A DNA stretch of 33,723 nt from Gammaproteobacteria bacterium. Lineage in GTDB: Bacteria; Pseudomonadota; Gammaproteobacteria; UBA9214. Below, one piece after another: positions 28,029 through 33,723 of this stretch (positions within the stretch are counted from its first letter, which is position 1; the number at the start of each line of letters is the position of its first letter). Position numbers and translations under genes: made by a program. The notes beneath the pieces are model-generated. The model did not search any database and was not told where the DNA came from. It saw nothing but the letters and a program-made list of their open reading frames with translations. The stretch lies in contig JAOUBY010000021.1 of NCBI GenBank assembly GCA_029860045.1, positions 1 to 33,723 of the forward strand. The letters are read 5' to 3'.

Positions 28029-29693
28029 TCAGCGTTCGTTGTTGTCATCCGGCCAGCTGAAGGCCATCAACAGGATGCCGGTGAGGCCGCAGATCCAGCT
28101 CAGCAGGGGGGCGCCCAGCACCATGAGTGGAGCGTAGCCGTCCAGCCCGTAGATGATCGCTGCCGCCAGCAGCAGGCCGGTACCGATGACCGCACTGATG
28201 GTGCGTCGGTTGGCGCGGTGCACTTCGGTGCGCAGTCGCTTCAGGTCGGTAGAGGTCCACTCGATTTGCAACTTGCCGGCACTGGCCTGATCCAGGAAGT
28301 TGTGCGCCAGTGCGGGTAACTCCGGCAGCACCTTGCTCCAGGACGGTACGCTGTCTTTCAGATTGCGCAGTAGTGAACGTGTTCCCAACTGTTCGCTGAG
28401 GGTGCGTTCCAGGAACGGCTTGGCAGTCTTCCAGAGGTCCAGCTCGGGATACAGCTGCCTGCCGAGACCTTCGATGTTGAGCAGTGTCTTTTGCAACAGT
28501 ACCAGCTGTGGCTGCACTTCCATGTCGAAGCGGCGTGCGGTCTGGAACAGGCGCAGCAACACGTTGCCGAACGAAATTTCTTTCAGCGGTTTTTCAAAAA
28601 TGGGTTCGCACACAGTGCGGATGGCCGATTCGAATTCATCCACGCGCGTGCCTTCCGGTACCCACAGTGACTCCACGTGTAATTCGGCCACGCGTCGGTA
28701 GTCGCGATTGAAGAAGGCCATGAAATTTTCTGCCAGGTAACGCTGGTCGACCGGGTTGAGGGTGCCCATGATGCCGAAATCGACCGCCATGTAGCGGCCG
28801 TTGGCGCCGACAAACAGGTTGCCCGGGTGCATGTCGGCATGAAAGAAATTATGCCGGAATACCTGGGTGAAAAATATTTCCACGCCCCGTTCAGAAAGTG
28901 TTTTCAGGTCGATGTTGCTGTCGCGCAGCGCCTGTACGTCGCTGATCTGGATGCCATAGATGCGTTCCATGACCATGACATCCGGGCGACAGTAGTCCCA
29001 GTATACTTCCGGTACATACAGCAGGTCGGTGCCAGCGAAATTGCGTCGCAGCTGCGAGGCATTGGCGGCTTCACGCAGCAGGTCAAGTTCATCATAAAGT
29101 GTTTTTTCGAACTCGGCGACGACCTCGCGTGCGTGCAGACGACGGCCAACCTTCCAGTAACGCTCGGCCATGCCTGCCACTGTATACAACAGGTTGATAT
29201 CGCGTTCGATGTGCTCCCTTACGTTGGGGCGTAACACCTTGATCACCACATCGGCGCCGTCTTTCAGGCGGGCGGTGTGTACCTGGGCGATTGACGCCGA
29301 GGCCAGCGGGGTTTCGTCAAACTCATCGAACAGGGTCTCGATTGGTGCACCGAGTGCGGCCTCGATGCTTGCCCTGGCCTGGCTGCCGGGGAACGGTGGC
29401 ACGTCGTCCTGCAGGCGGGTGAGTTCCAGCGCGATGTCGTCCGGCAGCAGGTCCTGGCGCGTCGACAGGATTTGTCCGAATTTTACATAGATTGGCCCCA
29501 GCTCTTCCAGCGCACGGCGGATGCGCACCGCGCGCGGGCCGCGCTTGCGTGGTAGCCAGTTCCACGGTGCAGTGAAATAAAGAAAGCGGAAAGGCCGGAA
29601 CAGGTGGGTCGCAAGGATGATTTCATCCAGGCCGTGCCGTGCCAGCACGAAGTTTATGTGGATCAGGCGAATAATCTGGGCAGGCCGGATCAT
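28029..29693 (-). CDS. ubiB: Ubiquinone biosynthesis protein UbiB (ABC1/ADCK family)
   Basis: UbiB is an atypical kinase-like ATPase required for aerobic ubiquinone synthesis at the inner membrane. From ATG 29693 ([10 protein letters not shown]) it has 554 residues (E. coli 546); ATG 29702, overlapping ubiJ, is an alternative. Hallmarks are KFGQ at 71-74, the Ala-rich loop [20 protein letters not shown] and AVDFGIMG. Two C-terminal transmembrane helices occupy roughly the last 50 residues. It ends the minus-strand operon hslV-hslU-DUF971-ubiE-ubiJ-ubiB and meets DUF389 stop to stop. Confidence 0.95.
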   Translation of the reverse strand: MIRPAQIIRLIHINFVLARHGLDEIILATHLFRPFRFLYFTAPWNWLPRKRGPRAVRIRRALEELGPIYVKFGQILSTRQDLLPDDIALELTRLQDDVPPFPGSQARASIEAALGAPIETLFDEFDETPLASASIAQVHTARLKDGADVVIKVLRPNVREHIERDINLLYTVAGMAERYWKVGRRLHAREVVAEFEKTLYDELDLLREAANASQLRRNFAGTDLLYVPEVYWDYCRPDVMVMERIYGIQISDVQALRDSNIDLKTLSERGVEIFFTQVFRHNFFHADMHPGNLFVGANGRYMAVDFGIMGTLNPVDQRYLAENFMAFFNRDYRRVAELHVESLWVPEGTRVDEFESAIRTVCEPIFEKPLKEISFGNVLLRLFQTARRFDMEVQPQLVLLQKTLLNIEGLGRQLYPELDLWKTAKPFLERTLSEQLGTRSLLRNLKDSVPSWSKVLPELPALAHNFLDQASAGKLQIEWTSTDLKRLRTEVHRANRRTISAVIGTGLLLAAAIIYGLDGYAPLMVLGAPLLSWICGLTGILLMAFSWPDDNNER

Positions 29694-29694
29694 G

Positions 29695-30315
29695 TTATGC
29701 ATCCACGGTTTTCTGCAGTCGCCCGATACGTGCGGCAAGCCGGTCGGTATCGGTGCGGATGCGATCGATGTCGGCGCTGAAATTTTCCACCTCGACGCGC
29801 GCCGGCAGCACACGCAGTTCTTCCCTTAGGTAATCACCAAGATCCTGTTCCAGCGTTACCTTGCCATGGCTGAGTACACGCCGTGTGCGACGCGCCACGT
29901 TGCCTGCTTGATGCGCGATGATATCGCCGGTGAGTCGCGACAACTGTTCTTCCCAGTCAATGTCCATATCATCAAGGATGGCCTTGAAGGCCTGACCGGT
30001 CTCCACGTCACCGCTGATGGTGACGTCACCCGAGAACAGGGTCTTGCTGGTGTTGGCGCCCAGCCCGAGGCGTGCCAGCGCCAGTGGTGTGCCGTGCAGC
30101 GTGGTATCGACCCCGTCCTCCACGTCGACGTTCTCCAGTATGCGGATGCCCCGTTCGTCGGGCAGCATGAACAGGGTCAGGTCGATGCCGCTCAATTCAA
30201 TTGCGATACAGCGGCCGGCCAGGCTGGCCATGCGCGCGGTGGCCTCGGGATCCAGCCGCAGGTAGCGGTTCAGGGCTGCTTCCAGTGTCTGTCGGAACCC
30301 TGATGGCAGCTTCAT
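29695..30315 (-). CDS. ubiJ: Ubiquinone biosynthesis accessory factor UbiJ
   Basis: UbiJ binds lipid intermediates and scaffolds the soluble Ubi complex together with UbiK. From ATG 30315 it has 206 residues (E. coli 201); the frame extends to 30375, but similarity fits a start at [15 protein letters not shown]. The N-terminal part is an SCP2-type lipid-binding domain (about 10-130, with [11 protein letters not shown]). The C-terminal 40 residues form a predicted coiled coil ([19 protein letters not shown]). It lies between ubiE and ubiB, as in E. coli, one base before the chosen ubiB start. Confidence 0.92.
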   Translation of the reverse strand: MKLPSGFRQTLEAALNRYLRLDPEATARMASLAGRCIAIELSGIDLTLFMLPDERGIRILENVDVEDGVDTTLHGTPLALARLGLGANTSKTLFSGDVTISGDVETGQAFKAILDDMDIDWEEQLSRLTGDIIAHQAGNVARRTRRVLSHGKVTLEQDLGDYLREELRVLPARVEVENFSADIDRIRTDTDRLAARIGRLQKTVDA

Positions 30316-30343
30316 GCATACACCTGTTGTGTGCGGCACGCGC

Positions 30344-31087
30344 TCAAAACTTGTAACCCCGGTGGATGGCAACAATACCGCCGGTCAGGTTGTGAAAGTC
30401 GCAGCGTTCCAGGCCGGCCTGCTGCAGCATGTCCTGCAGGGTTTCCTGGTCCGGGTGCATGCGGATTGACTCCGCCAGGTAGCGATAGCTGTCGGCATCT
30501 TGTGCGACCAGCTGCCCGAGCCTGGGCAGGATACTGAAGGAATAGAAATCATAGGCCGGTTTGAGGGCGCTGACGGGTCTGGAAAATTCCAGCACCAGCA
30601 ATTGTCCGCCCGGGCGTAACACGCGTGCAATGGAATTCAGGGCATGCTGCTTGTCGGTCACGTTGCGCAGTCCAAAGGCAATGGTGACGCGGTCAAAACT
30701 GTTGTCCGGAAACGGCAGCTGTTCGGCGTTGAGCTGGGCAAAGCTGACATTGCCGCTGATGCCGTGGTCAAGCAGTGCACTGCGGCCATTGGCCAGCATG
30801 GCGGCATTGATGTCGGACAGCACAATGTGCCCTTCCGGCCCGGCAAGGGGTGCCATCAGCCGGGCCAGGTCGCCGGTGCCGCCGGCCAGGTCAAGAATGC
30901 GCTGGCCCGGTCGGATATTGGCCATGTTGATGGCAAAGCGCTTCCACAGACGGTGGATGCCAAACGACATCAGGTCGTTCATGGCATCGTAGCTGTCGGC
31001 AACCGAGTCGAATACGCGGCGCACATTCTGTGCCTTCTCCTCTACCGGCACATCGCTGAAACCAAAATGGGTGGTCTTGTCAGTCAT
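30344..31087 (-). CDS. ubiE: Ubiquinone/menaquinone C-methyltransferase UbiE
   Basis: UbiE performs the C-methylation of the benzoquinol ring in ubiquinone synthesis (and of demethylmenaquinone where present). The 247-residue class I methyltransferase shows HFGFSDVP at its start, [26 protein letters not shown], motif [12 protein letters not shown] at about 65-75, and [11 protein letters not shown]. It is followed after 28 bp by ubiJ and preceded by the DUF971 gene at 29 bp, consistent with one operon. Confidence 0.97.
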   Translation of the reverse strand: MTDKTTHFGFSDVPVEEKAQNVRRVFDSVADSYDAMNDLMSFGIHRLWKRFAINMANIRPGQRILDLAGGTGDLARLMAPLAGPEGHIVLSDINAAMLANGRSALLDHGISGNVSFAQLNAEQLPFPDNSFDRVTIAFGLRNVTDKQHALNSIARVLRPGGQLLVLEFSRPVSALKPAYDFYSFSILPRLGQLVAQDADSYRYLAESIRMHPDQETLQDMLQQAGLERCDFHNLTGGIVAIHRGYKF

Positions 31088-31116
31088 GCCGCTGGCCGGT
31101 GCCGTCTGGCGCGGAA

Positions 31117-31485
31117 TCAGGCGAGTTCCTTGCGTTCATATCCGGCGGCGGCAAGCTTGTCGAGATACTCCTGCCAGTAGCGGTCGTGGTTCTTGCCCAG
31201 GTCATACAGTGTTTCCCAGGAATAGATGCCGGTGTCGTGGCCATCGTCAAAGGTTGGCTGGATGGCGTAGCTGCCGACCGGTTCCACACCGGTGATAACG
31301 ACGTTTTCCTTGGCCAGCTGCAGCGTGCCCTGCCCCGGGCCATGCCCCTGTACCTCGGCGGACGGCGAGTGTACACGCAGGTACTCGTAACTCAGTGCGA
31401 AGTTTTCACCGTCTTCGAAGGCGATTTTCATGACGTGAGATTTCTGGTGCAGGCTGATTTCAACGGGTTTCGGTGTCTTGCTCAT
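31117..31485 (-). CDS. DUF971 domain protein
   Basis: This is a 122-residue single-domain protein of the DUF971 family, related to the N-terminal domain of gamma-butyrobetaine hydroxylases. Conserved elements are [16 protein letters not shown], then [28 protein letters not shown]. The zinc-binding cysteines of some relatives are absent. DUF971 proteins have been linked to iron-sulfur or cofactor biology, but no function can be assigned here. It is sandwiched between hslU (34-bp gap) and ubiE, an order common in gammaproteobacteria. Confidence 0.9.
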   Translation of the reverse strand: MSKTPKPVEISLHQKSHVMKIAFEDGENFALSYEYLRVHSPSAEVQGHGPGQGTLQLAKENVVITGVEPVGSYAIQPTFDDGHDTGIYSWETLYDLGKNHDRYWQEYLDKLAAAGYERKELA

Positions 31486-31519
31486 GATGGTGTTCTCTGT
31501 CAGGTAAATGACGCAGTAA

Positions 31520-32848
31520 TTACAGTATATACCGGCTCAGGTCTTCGTCCTTGACCAGTGCATCCAGGTGCTCGCTGACGTAGGCCGCATCGACACGCAC
31601 GGCACCGCCGGCGCGGTCGGTCGCTTCGAAGGACAGGGTTTCCAGTAGCCGCTCCATGACGGTGTGCAGGCGCCGGGCGCCGATATTTTCCGTGCGCTCA
31701 TTGATCTGGCTGGCTATTTCGGCAATGCGCTTGATGCCGTCCTCGGCAAACTCCAGCGTGACCGATTCCGTGGCGAGCAGGGCCGCATATTGCTCGGTCA
31801 GCGAGGCATCCGGCTCGGTCAGGATGCGCACAAATTCAGCGGCGCCCAGGTCATCGAGTTCGACGCGGATCGGCAGGCGGCCCTGCAGCTCCGGGATCAG
31901 GTCGGACGGCTTGGACAGGTGGAATGCGCCGGAGGCGATAAACAGGATGTGATCGGTCTTGATCATGCCGTGCTTGGTGGTGACGGTGCTGCCTTCCACC
32001 AGCGGTAGCAGGTCGCGCTGCACGCCTTCGCGCGACACGTCCGGTCCGCTGGACTCGCCACGCCGGGTGACCTTGTCGATTTCGTCGATAAACACGATCC
32101 CGTTCTGTTCAACGTTTTCCAGCGCGTTCTGCTTGAGGTCGTCTTCGTTGATCATGTGCGCGGCCTCTTCCTCGGCGAGCAGGCGCCGTGCATCACGAAT
32201 GCGCAGCTTGCGGGACTTGGTGCGGTTGCCGCCCATGTTCTGAAACATGTCCTGCAACTGGCTGGTCATTTCCTCCATGCCGGGCGGCGCCATGATCTCC
32301 ACACCGACCGGGGTGGCGGATAGCTCGATCTCGATTTCCGTGTCATCCATTGCGCCCTCACGCAGGCGCTTGCGGAATTTTTGCCGGGTATCAGATTCGC
32401 CGTCTGCGTCTTCATCCGGCGCCAGGCTGCGTGGTCCCGGCAGCAGGGCATCCAGAATGCGGTCCTCGGCGGCGTCTTCGGCACGGTGATGGACCTTGGC
32501 CATGGCTGTTTCCCGTGCCAGCTTGATGGCGGCATCGGCCAGGTCGCGAATGATCGATTCGACGTCGCGACCGACATAGCCGACCTCGGTGAACTTGGTG
32601 GCCTCGACCTTGATGAACGGGGCATTGGCAAGCTTTGCCAGGCGGCGGGCGATCTCGGTCTTGCCGACCCCGGTCGGGCCAATCATCAGGATGTTCTTCG
32701 GGGTTATCTCGACGCGCAACGATTCATCCACCTGCATGCGCCGCCAGCGATTGCGCAGGGCGATAGCCACGGCGCGCTTGGCAGCGTCCTGGCCGATAAT
32801 GTGCTTGTCCAGTTCCTGGACGATTTCTCTGGGGGTCATATTCGACAT
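31520..32848 (-). CDS. hslU: HslU, ATPase subunit of the HslUV protease
   Basis: HslU is the AAA+ unfoldase of the ATP-dependent HslUV protease. Its 442 residues compare with 443 in E. coli. It starts [20 protein letters not shown], has Walker [10 protein letters not shown] (about 57-65), the pore motif GYVGRD (about 91-96), an acidic intermediate domain (about 110-240), and Walker [10 protein letters not shown] (about 254). The start at 32848 is supported by similarity, although no strong ribosome site is seen. A 69-bp AT-rich spacer separates it from hslV, longer than usual, and contains a TATAAT on this strand. Confidence 0.97.
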   Translation of the reverse strand: MSNMTPREIVQELDKHIIGQDAAKRAVAIALRNRWRRMQVDESLRVEITPKNILMIGPTGVGKTEIARRLAKLANAPFIKVEATKFTEVGYVGRDVESIIRDLADAAIKLARETAMAKVHHRAEDAAEDRILDALLPGPRSLAPDEDADGESDTRQKFRKRLREGAMDDTEIEIELSATPVGVEIMAPPGMEEMTSQLQDMFQNMGGNRTKSRKLRIRDARRLLAEEEAAHMINEDDLKQNALENVEQNGIVFIDEIDKVTRRGESSGPDVSREGVQRDLLPLVEGSTVTTKHGMIKTDHILFIASGAFHLSKPSDLIPELQGRLPIRVELDDLGAAEFVRILTEPDASLTEQYAALLATESVTLEFAEDGIKRIAEIASQINERTENIGARRLHTVMERLLETLSFEATDRAGGAVRVDAAYVSEHLDALVKDEDLSRYIL

Positions 32849-32879
32849 TTGGCTACAATTCGAGGTAATTAATAACAGT

Positions 32880-32890
32880 AATCGTATTAT
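32880..32890 (-). promoter_or_regulatory. Possible internal -10 between hslV and hslU
   Basis: The 69-bp gap is very AT-rich, and on the minus strand it reads TATAAT near 32884-32889, about 35 bp before the hslU ATG. No convincing -35 was found at 16-18 bp. It may give hslU some independent expression, or it may be chance in AT-rich DNA. Confidence 0.25.
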
Positions 32891-32917
32891 ATCTATATTT
32901 CGCGTTATTTAGCGACA

Positions 32918-33463
32918 TCAAGACGAGATTTTGAGTTCTTCGATGGTCAGGTTGCGGTTGGTATAGATACAGATGTCTGCTGCAATATTCAGCGCGGCCT
33001 CGGTGATGGCGCGTGCGCCCAGTTCGGAACGGTCCAGCAGGGCGCGAGCCGCCGCCTGTGCAAACGGCCCGCCGGAACCGATTGCCATCAGTGAATTCTC
33101 CGGCTCGATCACGTCCCCGTTGCCACTGATGACCAGCGAGGTTTCCTGGTCGGCCACGGCCAGCAGTGCCTCGAGGTTGCGCAGCATCTTGTTGGTGCGC
33201 CAGTCCTTGGCCAGCTCTACTGCGGCGCGGGTGAGTTGCCCGCTGTGTTTCTCCAGCTTGCCCTCGAACAGCTCGAACAGGGTGAAGGCGTCGGCGGTAC
33301 CACCGGCAAAGCCGGCAATGACACGGTCGTTGTACAGGCGCCGTACCTTGCGGGCATTGCCCTTCATGACGGTGTCCCCCATCGTTACCTGGCCATCACC
33401 GCCGATGACAACACTGTCACCGCGGCGCACGGAAAGTATGGTCGTGCCGCGAAACTGATCCAC
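32918..33463 (-). CDS. hslV: HslV, peptidase subunit of the HslUV protease
   Basis: HslV is a proteasome-like threonine peptidase forming a double hexamer capped by HslU. The 181-residue product begins [15 protein letters not shown], so the mature enzyme should start at Thr7 after loss of a six-residue leader; E. coli loses only Met. Other hallmarks are [23 protein letters not shown] and [15 protein letters not shown], then [12 protein letters not shown] and [16 protein letters not shown]. The start appears to be GTG (33461-33463) after GGAG. It is the first gene of the minus-strand operon that runs to ubiB. Confidence 0.96.
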   Translation of the reverse strand: MDQFRGTTILSVRRGDSVVIGGDGQVTMGDTVMKGNARKVRRLYNDRVIAGFAGGTADAFTLFELFEGKLEKHSGQLTRAAVELAKDWRTNKMLRNLEALLAVADQETSLVISGNGDVIEPENSLMAIGSGGPFAQAAARALLDRSELGARAITEAALNIAADICIYTNRNLTIEELKISS

Positions 33464-33723
33464 CTGGAGGGCTCCTGCAAAAAGGCGTTAGATTGTACAC
33501 CATAGTATTGGGGCAATCGTGCGAGTAACAACGGTACGCCAACAAGAGAATGCATTCGTGCACGACGACAGGGGTGCAGCCGGAAGCGGTTGCCGGGAGC
33601 CGCAAAGGCGCCAGGAAATAAAGCACTCCCTAATGCATCCCATAGACTAATTAGGGTTCTATGTATTTATAGCGAACTATCTGATTACATGATTCTGTGC
33701 CCGGGAAGCAGGAGCAAAAGCTG
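33464..33723. other. Non-coding region at the right edge (upstream of hslV)
   Basis: No protein gene is supported in these 260 bases. A CCCTAAT/ATTAGGG inverted repeat lies at 33628-33656. On the minus strand a sequence loosely like a heat-shock promoter, TTGTTA-12 bp-CCCCAATA (plus-strand 33506-33531), precedes hslV. The stretch 33631-33690 is AT-rich and could carry promoters for hslV or for a gene beyond the edge. Confidence 0.6.
33506..33531 (-). promoter_or_regulatory. Possible sigma-32 (heat shock) promoter of hslVU
   Basis: On the minus strand TTGTTA (plus-strand 33526-33531) is followed 12 bp later by CCCCAATA (33506-33513), similar to the sigma-32 -10 CCCCATNT. The -35 match to CTTGAA is poor. 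Heat-shock control of hslVU is known in E. coli, which favours the idea. Confidence 0.3.

Noticed and set aside
33628-33656. CCCTAAT/ATTAGGG inverted repeat as an attachment site or terminator
   Set aside because: The arms are short with a 15-base spacer and no T tract, and there is no nearby integrase or tRNA, so no function can be supported.

Overview
The window looks like a piece of a gammaproteobacterial chromosome of moderately high GC, probably from a sulfur-metabolising lineage near Chromatiales. This is inferred from gene order and protein sequences. The order dnaN-recF-gyrB places its left end close to the replication origin. Almost everything is core housekeeping. I see no insertion sequence, prophage, CRISPR array, rRNA or tRNA.

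Layout. (1) 1-3770, plus strand: the end of dnaN, then recF and gyrB. Two parS-type ParB sites are written inside recF. (2) 3771-4195: a gap between convergent genes that appears to encode a small RNA, with an AT-rich promoter region, several hairpins and a strong intrinsic terminator. (3) 4196-8839, minus strand: a tightly overlapping run glyQ-glyS-mazG-like-gmhB-plsC (translation of glycine codons, nucleotide house-cleaning, LPS heptose, phospholipid). (4) 9047-12127, plus strand: an unrecognised protein, a PP-loop thiolation-type ATPase with a probable NFACT-R-like tail, a TusA-like sulfur carrier and a CDF metal exporter. The last three are joined by ATGA overlaps. (5) 12128-17220: the nitrogen control module glnA, a DUF4124 protein, ntrB and ntrC, with legible NtrC enhancers and sigma-54 promoters before glnA and ntrB. 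(6) 17256-20717: a class 1B-type pyrD (minus), trmL (plus), and rhodanese-secB-gpsA (minus). (7) 20775-27004: an ArsR-family regulator with the cysteine spacing of persulfide sensors, divergent from gpmI-envC-ctpA-yibQ-like-DJ-1. This is the Escherichia coli yibN/gpmM/envC/yibQ neighbourhood with grxC missing and an S41 protease inserted. (8) 27036-28028: a DUF389 membrane protein. (9) 28029-33463, minus strand: hslV-hslU-DUF971-ubiE-ubiJ-ubiB, covering ATP-dependent proteolysis and ubiquinone synthesis.

The most interesting items are the parS sites inside recF, the candidate small RNA after gyrB, the fully readable NtrC/sigma-54 circuit (including a promoter whose predicted start falls almost on the ntrB start codon), the PP-loop/TusA module, and the cysteine pair in the ArsR protein beside a rhodanese. 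No wholly unprecedented system is evident. All calls rest on reading the sequence and on family knowledge; no database search was run.
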